A stretch of 64,000 nucleotides of DNA from Mactra quadrangularis. Lineage: Eukaryota > Mollusca > Bivalvia > Venerida > Mactridae. The DNA is taken from the NCBI GenBank assembly GCA_025267735.1, contig CM046308.1, positions 36,693,267 to 36,757,266 on the forward strand, read 5' to 3'. Positions 48,698 to 58,984 of this stretch are shown here, one piece after another. A program made the position numbers and the translations under genes. The notes under the pieces are model-generated. The model was not told the origin of the DNA, searched no databases, and saw nothing but the letters and a program-made list of their open reading frames with translations. Within the stretch, counting starts at the first letter, position 1. The number at the start of each line of letters is the position of its first letter.

Positions 48698-49844
48698 ATC
48701 AAGATTCAAATTACTCAAAAATATTTTACCATCTTTATAAGATGACCCCCCCCCATCCCTGTATCTGCCGGTGTAATAAGTTTCAGGATATAACTTTAAA
48801 TACATGTACAATTAATTCAAGGATACAGTTAGAGCGAGACCGGTTTTAAAGATGATGAGGAAAAAAAATCCAAACAAGTAAATTTCATATAAGGACACAA
48901 TTATCAAAACATCATATTGATGTGACACTGATAATCAAACCCCAGGGTACTTAAATTTAACCAAAAACCAGGTCAATGTTCATAGAATCAGCACAATTTG
49001 CAGTGTATACATTTATACTGGTATGTGTTACATATTAACACAACAATTTAAACAAGTTATATAACATGTCTAATTTATTATACATATATAGCATGTATAA
49101 AACATGAACATGTGGCCATTAAGTTTATCACAAATGTAGTTTCACATGGAGTCAACTCATAGTCTTTGTCACCTCGTGTGTTACTGTTAAAGCTGCCTCT
49201 AATGAATATAAAAAATCATCTTATAAACTTTTGGAAGCCAGAACTATCAAGTCCCAAGTCCGAGAAAAGTGGAAATTCATTCCGGCCAGTAAGATCACTT
49301 ATTTCATATGTACAGTAGTTCTAGAAGACAAATTCGTCTTTACATGTACTAGATAACACAACAATAAATCAGGGCTCAGCTTAGTTCTGGCTTCCAAAAG
49401 TTAATAAGCCGCTTTTTAAAAAAAATTTATCAGATGAGGTACCTATTCATTAATAATAGTATAAACGCAGGTTCGCCAAAGACCTTAACCTAGGCACAGC
49501 TAGTGCTTGACAAAATTTAACTTATTTAAAGGTTATGTTAATAATGATAATTACAATATTAATAATTACAAATTCAATATCTAGTTCTACCATTACACGT
49601 ATCTAAATTTTCAGTGAGTGACCTAAATTTCTTAAAAGCAAATTTGTAAATTCATTAACTTGCATAAAATGACAAAAATGTTACACGAGTATTATGACAA
49701 CGTATTATTTTGTAAACAATACATTGCAGTTTTTGTGTCTAATTGGCTAAATACAACTCGAAGAAATATGATTTAAACATTAAGTTTAGATTTAAAATTA
49801 TATACATAAGATTAAATTAAATGTAGGTCAAACGATATACTTAC

Positions 49845-49911
49845 GTGTCACATGACTTTGGCCTCTAATATAATGACAATATAACATTAAACTTGATAGT
49901 TATTTGATGTT
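49845..49911 (-). other. Probable non-coding first exon of the macro-PARP gene
   Basis: The minus strand has donor gtcatgtgacac|gtaagtata with exon side ending at 49845. It is the best donor upstream of the 43586 acceptor. The start site is unknown, so the upper limit is approximate. Confidence 0.4.
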
Positions 49912-49923
49912 GAAACCGAAAGC
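49912..49923 (+). promoter_or_regulatory. ISRE/IRF-like site GAAACCGAAAGC beside an ETS-like GGAAG
   Basis: Fits GAAANNGAAA(S) exactly and is followed at once by GGAAGTAG. It lies at the predicted promoter of the minus-strand macro-PARP gene, about 70 bases upstream of the putative first-exon donor. Interferon-regulatory-factor control is inferred from motif and position. Confidence 0.45.
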
Positions 49924-49961
49924 GGAAGTAGTAGATCAAGTATTAACTTGCATGCGGAAGG

Positions 49962-51220
49962 ACAGGTGTATTCCACGGACCCACCTATGTTTTTTTATAG
50001 AAAATGAAACGATTACGTGGACCCACCCCTTAACTTTCTTAATAATGAAAATATTTCTGAGACAATGCGCTTTCCAAAAATGAAAACAAAATTAAAATCT
50101 GACGGCAAATATATATATTAAATCAGGTTGAATATGACTCATTTTCATCGATAATTTACCCCTAAAAATATCGCAACGATTCCATGGACCCACCCTTTAT
50201 CTTTTTTATTTTTCAACATATTTTTAAAAACTTTACATCATTTTAAAGCCAATGTAATGTAGTTTTCGTATATGTTCTATTTTTTTTAAATCAGATTATT
50301 TAAACGATTTCTACAAACGTTCAAACTTAGATGCATTTTGTGAAAAAAAATTCGCTTATATTTTTTTGTTAGAGCAAATGGACCCACCTTTATCTTTCTT
50401 ACTCATAAATGAATATTTAAAAATGATATATCATTTAAAAGCTATGACCATGCCATTTTCAAAAAGATTAAGATAACTAAAATCGGACGAGTAGTTATTC
50501 ATTAAAGTGCATTTGAACACAACTCTGTCCCGCACGCGTGAACTATCAACTATACATATCGTATGTATTATAACCCATCGATATTTTACCCCTCAAAAAT
50601 CGCAAAGATTGCATGGACCCACTCCTTAACTTTGTTATTTTTCATTATATTTTTATAAACTTGACGTCATTTTAAAGGCAATGTTAAGTAGTTTTCGCAA
50701 ATGCTTTTTCTTATTAAAATCAGTCCATTAAAAATAATTCTGTGAACGTTCAAAGTTTAATGTTTTCTTGGTTTTTTGCGCATTTTTATTTTTTCTATAT
50801 TTTTTATTGGAAATGGACCCACTTTTAATTTCCTTATTTATGAATTGATATTCATAAATAATATATCAGTTGAAAGCTATGATAATGCCATTTTCAAAAA
50901 GATTAAGATAAATGAAATCGGATATGTACTTATATATATGCATGCATTTGAACACAACTCTGTCCAGCGCACGTGAATTGTCAACTATAGATATTTTAAG
51001 TAAGATATCCCATCGAAATTTGACCCTTAATATATTTTTGGAGCAAATTGACCCACCGTTAAATTAATTATTTGAGAATGCATATTTGAATATGGTATAT
51101 CATTTAAAAGCTCTGACAATGCCATTTTCAGAAATGTTTATTTCAACAAAATCGGAAGGCCGGTTACTGATAAGCATGCATTTGAACAAACCCAGAACAA
51201 TATGGCATTTTTATTGAATA
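49962..51220 (+). repeat. Composite repeat A, CATGGACCCACC units, ~430-bp period
   Basis: Starts ACAGGTGTATTCCACGGACC. Two alternating modules recur: one with ATCGCAACGATTCCATGGACCCACC..CTTTATCTTT and one with GAGCAAATGGACCCACCTTTA...ATATCATTTAAAAGCTATGA. About 2.5 module pairs. An inverted counterpart ends at 59889 with the exact complement of the start (TGGAATACACCTGT). Confidence 0.75.
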
Positions 51221-52243
51221 TGTCGGAAAATGTACCAACAGATTTATGTCATTATGCAATTATATTTCATACTAACTGTCTTATACAATTTCATGTATCC
51301 AATCTCTGAATTGTTTTTTTCTCTCTACAATTTGTATCCATACAATATTTGAAAAATCAAGTAATGTAGTTTTCGATTATGTTTTACTCATAAATATACT
51401 TTTTTGAAAACTATTTCTTCGTACGTTCTAAGTTAGGGTTTTCATACTATTGAATAATGCTTATTCATAGCAATAAATGAATCAATCGCTAATCCAATTA
51501 AAAGTTAATCCAATTATTCGCTAATCAAGTAAGCTTTCAATCCAATCATAGCCATGTGCGAATGTACATTTTATTGTCTTGTTGATCAGTTGGTATGTCA
51601 CACTTCAGTTGATAAGAATAACAAAAACTGCTGATAATTGATAGTATAATGTATTCTTCATAAAATTATAAATATATATTTATATAAACATGAATAAATA
51701 GTTCATTACAAAACACTACTACATCTACATGTACCTCATTTATTCATGTCTATATGAATAAAAGAATCTTGATATTTTAGAAAATCAGTTCAATAATTCG
51801 TGTGATTCATTATGAAATTAATTTCTGATAAATAAGAAATGACAGGAAAAACTTGTCATTCATTACAGCATGTTAATACTTTTATTAACAACAAAAGGAA
51901 TGATAAAATTTTTACTTTCTATGTACATTAATATATTAAAGAAATATATTTCAATGAACACTTGTACAACACAAATGGTATGATGTTATAAGATCAATGA
52001 AAATTTAATGTATTCTTATTATAATTTGTAAATGGAATGTTCATTATATACATCACGGATACGATTTTAAACATTTTTGAACATTTTATTTTTATTCAAG
52101 ACGAATGTAACTCATAATGTAACTCATTAGTACGAAAATATTGAAAATAGTAGGTATGAATACGGATGGCATTCATAATATTTAGAATAAAGTAAAAAGG
52201 TCATACATATGATATCGATACATTTTATTCATATGTCCATGGC
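51221..52243. other. AT-rich spacer, no gene seen
   Basis: No conserved exon on either strand; dense in TA-rich words. At 52245-52320 there is a small near-palindrome with GCATACATTAACCCCGC / GCGGTAATGTATGCGTC ends, like motifs at 5500-5575. Confidence 0.5.
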
Positions 52244-52373
52244 GCATACATTAACCCCGCTGATTTAATCAATAGTGAGAACAGAAGTACTGTAATTATA
52301 TAAATTGCGGTAATGTATGCGTCACGGATATTTAAATATTATTTTACTACAAGTATATTTATCTTAATATTTT

Positions 52374-52585
52374 TCAGGACTACATTGTCATAATGGCACA
52401 TTGTTACAAAAATAATCAACAATAATAACGTTTTTCTCAAACATTGAAATGTGGAGAATAGTCCGTTTACAAATATTTTTCATGACTACATTGTCATAAT
52501 GGCACATTATTACAAAAATAATCAACAATAATAACGTTTTTATCAAACATTGAAATGTGGAGAATTGTCCATTTACAAACAATAG
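52374..52585. repeat. Tandem duplication, ~107-bp unit x 2
   Basis: Two near-identical units beginning near TTTTTCAGGACTACATTGTCA / TTTTTCATGACTACATTGTC and ending at AGTCCGTTTAC / TGTCCATTTAC. Confidence 0.8.
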
Positions 52586-52743
52586 CTTCAGATATTATTA
52601 ATACCGAATAGACATTGCGCATAAGTATTGAATTTACCACGAACAAGCACGGCATAAATAATTTCCTTCAGTTTTCTCAACGCATTGCTCGTGAAACCAT
52701 TTTGTTCTGCAGGTTTTATTTTCACACTGTATTAAATTGTCAA

Positions 52744-53106
52744 CTATATCCGGTAATCTGCACGAACAATACAACTTATATATTTTTTTTTTGGTGCACT
52801 CTTTGGCATTTTGGGCATTTTTGTAATTTTTGGGAAAGGTACTATGGCATTATCAGCAAGACATTGCAATAAATGGGATCGCATAAATGATGGATCAAAA
52901 CGTATACTAGTGATGTCAATATCGAAATTATGATGAACCAATTCTGTCAAAAAAGCAATGGAAAAAACGCCACAGTCTGATGAATTTTGTTGTTTTTGGA
53001 CACACGGTACGGACACATGGAGAACATTTCCATCTGTTCCATATAATTGAGCGATTTGAAGCGCATCAAAATTAACGATTTTTCTAAAGTTGTTTCGATA
53101 TATCAA
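52744..53106 (-). pseudogene. Ulp1-type cysteine protease C-terminal fragment (transposon-derived)
   Basis: Open frame of 120 codons, ending in TAG. The block QIAQLYG...VPCVQKQQNSSDCGVFSIAF carries the catalytic Gln and Cys (Q..DCG) of C48/Ulp1 proteases, and MRSHLLQCL...VPFPK is typical of TE-associated Ulp1 proteins in invertebrates. The His/Asp half of the domain is absent or out of frame upstream, so the enzyme is incomplete. Lysine-rich tail after PFPK. Family link is from memory of such proteins; host function is unlikely. Confidence 0.65.
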
Positions 53107-53347
53107 TATTCCATAAAATATTCAGCCTTAGGTCATCAAATATGCTACTGTTTCTAATTAGAATACTCAGATAAGAATCGACATGACATGTATTTAATCC
53201 ATTTGAATTTTGTCTTAGAACAACTACAAAAATAATTTTAAAGTAGTAATTCACCCAAATGTTGCAACTTATCAAACTGTTATTATTTATAAAATCAGGG
53301 AATTTTTTATCTATGTCTCTGATAAAATGTATCCTGCTCGGAATGTC

Positions 53348-53551
53348 TTACGGCTTATGGAAATTCGTAACCTTGATAAATGTAATAAATTTACTTATAC
53401 TTACTGAAAAATACGGTGCAACCTCAAAAATTGGATCCTTGTCCAGGAACTGTAGTGTTCGTGCTCCAGGGTATGAAAACACTAAAAACTTATCACTGCT
53501 TAAGTAATCACTTAGATATTTGGTCTGACTGTGACCTATAATAAGAGCCAT
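53348..53551 (-). pseudogene. SGNH-hydrolase-like N-terminal fragment (transposon-associated)
   Basis: MALIIGHSQTKYLSDYLSSD followed by FLVFSYPGARTLQFLDKD resembles the N-terminus of SGNH/GDSL-like proteins (block I nucleophile in GHSQ), a type often seen in invertebrate transposon-linked genes. The frame runs out after ~50 plausible residues. Same strand as and 5' to the Ulp1 fragment, so both could derive from one element. Its first 20 codons overlap the 62-bp tandem array. Confidence 0.45.
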
Positions 53552-53742
53552 AATTCACTGCTTAAGTAATCACTTAGATATTTGGTCTGACTGTGACCTA
53601 TAATAAGAGCCATAATTCACTGCTTAAGTAATCACTTAGATATTTGGTCTGACTGTGACCTATAATAAGAGCCATAATTCACTGCTTAAGTAATCACTTA
53701 GATATTTGGTCTGACTGTGACCTATAATAAGAGCCATAATTC
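53495..53742. repeat. Tandem array, 62-bp unit x 4
   Basis: Four consecutive, essentially identical 62-bp units (ACTGCTTAAGTAATCACTTA...). On the minus strand each unit encodes MALIIGHSQTKYLSDYLSS, the start of the SGNH-like frame; 62 is not a multiple of three, so consecutive units shift frame. Confidence 0.9.
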
Positions 53743-53861
53743 CAGACTTTTGTTCTTTTTTTATGATTAAATGTGAATAAGTTTGTCCTAACTATCGTAA
53801 TATTGTTCAAGGACTTTTGGGGACACTAAATATACATCATCATCATGTTGCAGCAGTAGCT

Positions 53862-54090
53862 TAGTGGTTGGGCACACACTTGGGGAAGAAGAGGTGCCCG
53901 GTTTGAATCCTACTAGGAGCTCTGCTTTTTCCTTGAGCAAGAATTTTACCAGTTGTTACTACAGTTCCCCCAAGTGTAAAATGCGTTCCTGTGAGGGTGG
54001 TATAATTCTGTAGCGTCAATTCACCAGCTGCTCAAACAATGGAGTAAAATGACTTCCCCCCAAAGCACCAAACACTGTAGAAAATTGAAC
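53862..54090 (+). mobile_element. tRNA-derived SINE-like repeat, family 5
   Basis: Head GCAGCAGTAGCTTAGTGGTTGG (box A-like) and GGTTTGAATCC (box B), followed by a body without coding. Single copy in the window. Confidence 0.5.
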
Positions 54091-54205
54091 TCATCTGGTT
54101 TCTGGAATGAAGTATTCTTAGGTCAATTTGACAAACTTTGAAGAATGTTAAAAAAATGACAAAAGTTATAAAGTAAGAACAATACATAATGTGTTTCACT
54201 TTCAG

Positions 54206-56265
54206 ATCTAAAGATAAAACATTACCATTTGGTTGGCAACAGAAAACAAGCGGTCGTCATAGTGATACAATTGTTATAACATCATCAGAAGCTAATGCTA
54301 TGGTTATAAATCAAGAGACTGGACTAATGGCTTTAGCTTTAAAGAATTTATATCAACTTCCTCAAGAAGTAGGTTTTGTTTTGTTTGTTTTGTTTGTTTT
54401 TGTTGGGTTTTATGCCACAGCAACACATTGTATAGGTCATATAACGTTGGAAGTAGGTTTTATGGTGTCTTAATGGTGCTATTAAAATGTCTAGATGTTC
54501 AGACGTAACCAAACAAATGTGCTTGCTTAACTGAGCAGTCCAGGGACAGGGTGCTTGACTTTTTTGGGTGCTTGTGAAAACAAAATTCTGACAGAAGTTG
54601 GCCATTGAAACAATTTTTCAAATTTTTTTTTCTGTCAAGGTAAAAGTTGTGAAATGAGATCATAGTCAAATTGCCCATCTGCGTAATGCTGTGATAAGGT
54701 CATTGTTTGTCCAATTCAAAATTGCTTAAGATGTTTTTCAACGAAAAAATTGGCTTATACTTTGGCGAAACCGGGACCAGAGGGCAGGTGGGCGTCCAGT
54801 GTTGTTAACAATTGCGTTTAAGTTTTTTAAAAAAAAATTGTAAAAGGTAACAAAGATTATTGATGCATGAGCAACAAATAATTAAACTTTTTAGCTGGAT
54901 TTTTCAACCAAAAATTTCGGCTTATAGTTTGGGGAAACCTGGGCGTGTGTGCAAGTGTCCGGTGTCTTAACAATTGCATTAAAGTTTTTTTTTACCATAT
55001 ATTTCTGCCATTTTTTGTCAGATCTTAATGAAACTTCATACAATGATAACATAACAAGTGATGAACAGCATTAGAAAGTAACCACTCTATCTGGCTTTAT
55101 TATGGATTATTTCCCTTTGTAATGTTTGTGTTAAAGTTATTAAATGCGGCTTTAATGTGGTTTCCACATAACATTTCTTGTATTAATTCTAATTTCAGGT
55201 ATTACCACATTTAGAAAATTTTAATAAAATTACACTATGGCTTGGTACAGATATCAAAGCATGGGAGAATACTAAAATGTTTTCTAAGAAATTGAATGAC
55301 AACAGATGCTATATATTCAGGTAGGTTTATAATCCAGTCATTTGGGCATCTTTGCTTTATTGAACACTTTTTTTTGGTAAGTTATAGGAGTTCACACCAT
55401 AAGAAAATTTAACAGTGAAGGGAATGACATTAATTGTCTGATTGCCTGTGACAACCTAACTTAGGTTTGGGCTACATAACCTGGGTCAGTAGTGTAGTTG
55501 GTTACGCTCTTGGATTATGTATCTAGTTTCCCATAGGGGGTACAGGTTCAAATCTCACCAGAGGAGATTATACTCTTCCATAAAAGAATTGACAATAATG
55601 TCAACCATTAATAAGATATATGAAGAAATGTTTGGTCTTGTTGAAAGGGTAGGTGAGTACTGGTTATAGACAAGGGTCCCGGAAAGCTAAGTTAGGGCGC
55701 TGGACACTGTAAAATAACCTAAAAGATTGTATTGACATGGTGTTAAACCCAGTATAAATAAATAAATAAATTGGGCTACATGTTTTTGCTGCGTCTGATT
55801 GGGCGATCTGAATGTATCTCTAACCCTCAAATTTTAAATTACAATTTTGTTTTGACCACTAACCATTTGGTACAGGTAATTGAAATTTAAAGTTGGTTGT
55901 CCTACTGGACAGTTGTATGTCACTGACAGAAGTAAGAACCAAGTAACTGTTTAACAGATCATGCCTTCCACGAATGGTGAGTTGGTTGACTGACTGCTGT
56001 GATATGACTCATGCATTGTGTTGCTTAAACATTAAATCTGACAAAAAATACACATGTATGTTTATAAAAAAATGATATATTTGTAATTTTCAGACCAAAC
56101 ATGGTTAAATACATGCCATTGGAAACATTACAGAATGATGGTGATATAACAAGTGAGTTAGAGAAGGCTAGACTAGTTAGTCATAAAGCTATTTTAACAT
56201 TTGATTATCTAAAACAAGAAGTTTATTCCGAGTTTGCTCATTATACACAAGTTGCTGGAGTACAG
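54206..56265 (+). CDS. TWNK: Twinkle mtDNA helicase, three internal exons (partial gene)
   Basis: Twinkle is the hexameric helicase of the mitochondrial replisome. Exons 54206-54368, 55199-55320 and 56094-56265 join in frame with consensus splice sites and give about 152 residues. Blocks such as ETGLMALALKNLYQLPQEVL, ITLWLGTDIKAWENTKMFSK-KLNDNRCYIF and AILTFDYLKQEVYSEF align with the primase-like/linker region of human Twinkle ([30 protein letters not shown]). No N-terminal exons and no RecA helicase core (Walker A GPTGSGKTT) were found in the window. Either a gene with large introns running past the window, or a duplicated fragment; no stops or frameshifts argue for recent or functional sequence. 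Confidence 0.8.
54375..54440 (-). mobile_element. SINE family 3 tail fragment
   Basis: TTTTGTTGGGTTTTATGCCACAGCAACACATTGTATAGGTCATATAACG-like sequence matches the tail of 29875-30038. It directly follows the first Twinkle exon donor. Confidence 0.5.
54535..55180 (+). mobile_element. ACAAGAGC-type/related repeat, degenerate copy
   Basis: Begins with GAGCAGTCCAGGGACAGGGTG...TTGACTTTTTTGGGTGC, like the 5' end of 25540-27068. 54755-55180 also matches 35355-35665 in inverse. Two partly repeated modules (GGCTTATA(C/G)TTTGG(C/G)GAAAC) are visible. In a Twinkle intron. Confidence 0.5.
55477..55775 (+). mobile_element. tRNA-derived SINE, family 2, full copy
   Basis: Head with GTGTAGTTGGTTACGCTC (box A-like) and GGTTCAAATCTC (box B), body with CTCTTCCATAAAAGAATTGAC, tail GGTGTTAAACCCAGTATAAATAAATAAATAAA (read as two joined parts). 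Lies in the second Twinkle intron. Confidence 0.65.
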
Positions 56266-56409
56266 GTAATTATAGTGTATTATTATACCTCACTGGAATT
56301 TCTCGGCTAGCGCCTCGGTTGATATTATTTTCCTCGGATTGATAATCTGTACTGTCACCCTCACTGCCATGTGTTATTTATATAATATTGAGTTGTTTGA
56401 AGTAATGTC

Positions 56410-56815
56410 TATAATCACTCTCCGTAATCCTGTAGAGCGTTGTCGTACAGGATCTCTACTTTCTCCGTGGAAGGTCACGTCGAGATGATTTTTGTGTCGA
56501 CCAATCAATGCGTAGCTTTCATCTAGACGAAAACACTGTTAAACACATTTTGATTTCGTAATTTCTATTTTTAGACCAAGGTTTGCATGCTTATTTAACA
56601 GCAGTATTATTCACAGTCTGCGATTGGGCGGCTCATTTCAAATTGCGTGACGTAGACGATGTAAACAAGTTACGTATCATAACAATTTCGTCATGAATAT
56701 TATGATGAGAAAAGGTCACATGAACGTGACCTTCGTTTGGAAAAGACCAGATCTAAATTAGCGAGTATGCGAGTGTAAAATTTTAGATCGGGTTTTAATC
56801 AGATTGGTCTATAAT
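56410..56815 (+). mobile_element. Dispersed ~390-bp repeat, copy 3
   Basis: Same orientation as 44755-45160. Starts CTCTCCGTAATCCTGTAGAG, ends ATCGGGTTTTAATCAGATTG. It sits 145 bp downstream of the last recognised Twinkle exon. Confidence 0.75.
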
Positions 56816-56970
56816 ATTTATATTTTTTAGATTGACTATGTTACTATTATAGTTTATGTGTTTCATGCTAACAGTCAGTCATGCAGCCCTAGATTATAAC
56901 AAAAGTTATCAGAAATGCCCTGAGGCCTCTGATTTCGAAGTAAAACCTATTCTGTTTCATATGGTAGTAT

Positions 56971-58550
56971 ACAGCAAAAATGGCCGCCTCATCCTGGTGT
57001 CGCAAGGTTTGCACGCGTTTTTTGGTACCTTAATGTAATTAGTTACATGTTTAAACACATTTTCTCGATGCCCCACGTAGTAAGCAACCTATTTGCAAAA
57101 AGATCATACCTGCGCAGTGAGATGCGCAGTGGCTACAGTGCCCCAAAGTCGCCCCTCATCCTGGTGTCGCAAGATTTGCACGGGGTTTCTCGGTACCTGA
57201 ACGTGGTGGGTTTGGTGTTTAAACACGTTTTTCAGGTGCCCTAGATGGTTAGCAACCTAACTGCAAAAAATCACATTCGCACACCGAGGTGCGCCATGAC
57301 AACAGCGCCGCAAAGTATACCGTGCAATATGGCTATATAGGGCTTTAGAACAGCAAAAATGGCCGCCTCATCCTGGTGTCGCAAGGTTTGCACGCGTTCT
57401 TTGGTACCTTAATGTAATTAGTTACTTGTTTAAACACATTTTCTCGATGCCCCAGTTAGTAAGCAACCTATTTGCAAAAAAATCATACCTGCGCAGTGAG
57501 GTGCGCAGTGGCTACAGTGCCCCAAAGTCGCCCCTCATCCTGGTGTCTTAAGATTTGCACGGGGTTTCTCGGTACCTGAACGTGGTGAGTTTGGTGTTTA
57601 AACACGTTTTTTAGGTGCCCTAGATAGTTAGCAACCTAACTGCAAAAAATCACATTCGCACACCGAGGTGCGCCATGGCAACAGCGCCGCAAAGTATACC
57701 GTGCAATATGGCTATATAGGGCTTTAGAACAGCAAAAATGGCCGCCTCATCCTGGTGTCGCAAGGTTTGCACGCGTTTTTTGGTACCTTAATGTAATTAG
57801 TTACTTGTATAAACACATTTTCTCGATGCCCCACGTAGTAAGCAACCTATTTGTAAAAAAATCATACCTGCGCAGTGAGATGCGCAGTGGCTACAGTGCC
57901 CCAAAGTCGCCCCTCATCCAGGTGTCGCAAGATTTACACGGGGTTTCTCGGTACCTGAACGTGGTCGGTTTGGTGTTTAAACACGTTTTTCAGGTGCCCT
58001 AGATGGTTAGCAACCTAACTGCAAAAAATCACATTCGCACACCGAGGTGCGCCATGGCAACAGCGCCGCAAAGTATACCGTGCAATATGGCTATATAGGG
58101 CTTTAGAACAGCAAAAATGGCCGCCTCATCCTGGTGTCGCAAGGTTTGCACGCGTTTTTTGGTACCTTAATGTAATTAGTTACTTGTTTAAACACATTTT
58201 CTCGATGCCCCACGTAGTAAGCAACCTATTTGCAAAAAAATCATACCTGCGCAGTGAGATGCGCAGTGGCTACAGTGCCCCAAAGTCGCCCCTCATCCTG
58301 GTGTCGCAAGATTTGCACGGGGTTTCTCGGTACCTGAACGTGGTGGGTTTGGTGTTTTAACACGTTTTTCAGGTGCCCTATATGGTTAGCAACCTAACTG
58401 CAAAAAATCACATTCGCACACCGAGGTGCGCCATGGCAACAGCGCCGCAAAGTATACCGTGCAATATGGCTATATAGGGCTTTAGAACAGCAAAAATGGC
58501 CGCCTCATCCTGGTGTCGCAAGGTTTGCACGCGTTTTTTGGTACCTTAAT
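56971..58550 (+). repeat. 379-bp tandem array, ~4.2 copies
   Basis: The word ACAGCAAAAATGGCCGCCTC starts units at 56971, 57350, 57729, 58108 and 58487, an exact 379-bp period each time. Each unit is itself a diverged pair: both halves contain CCTCATCCTGGTGTCGCAAG and AGCAACCTA..TGCAAAAA blocks. Small variants only (mostly substitutions), indicating recent amplification or gene conversion. Open frames here are repeat artefacts. Confidence 0.9.
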
Positions 58551-58584
58551 GTACTTCCAATTCTGGCTCATTGACTTACGATAT

Positions 58585-58762
58585 TACTACCAAACCTGTT
58601 CTAAAGCCCTATACATGTATAGCCATATTGCACGGTATACTTTGCGGCGCTGTTGCCATGGCGCACCTAGGTGTGCGAATGTGATTTTTTGCAGTTAGGT
58701 TGCTAACCATCTAGGGCACCTGAAAAACGTGTTTAAACACCAAACCCACCACGTTCAGGTAC
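58585..58762 (-). repeat. Inverted partial unit of the 379-bp array
   Basis: Reverse complement of the second half of the unit (TTCTAAAGCCCTATA...GCACGGTATACTTTGCGGCG...CACGTTCAGGTAC), 35 bases after the direct array. The array plus this piece could form a large cruciform or mark an element terminus. Confidence 0.85.
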
Positions 58763-58984
58763 AGAACAGAACTAATGCAATAGTCTCACATATGTACCCA
58801 TTCAACTAATTATCTAAATAATTAATCAACCCTTTGTTATGATTTCAAGTATGTGCACTCTTTTGGCAAACTCATTAAGACTGTAAAGTGAATATCCGGG
58901 CTCTAGTTTGACCAAAATTTAAAAGAGAAGTCAAATCTTTTAGAGCTTATAATAGAGCTAAGTCTGAAGAAGTGTAAACAAGTG

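Larger units (their letters stand above)
43586..49844 (-). other. Putative first intron of the macro-PARP gene
   Basis: 6.3 kb without recognisable coding exon. Contains a (AATG)n-like simple repeat (44085-44170), the dispersed repeat 44755-45160, fragments of a hAT-like end near 44240-44330 and 45720-45790, and the elements listed separately at 46988, 47955 and 48454. Confidence 0.4.

Noticed and set aside
53500..53742. CRISPR-like array of direct repeats
   Set aside because: The 62-bp units are contiguous without spacers and the locus is eukaryotic.
57047..58002. Repeated plus-strand frames starting M(F/Y)KHIFSMPHVVSNLF
   Set aside because: Generated by the 379-bp satellite; the frame does not span consecutive units.
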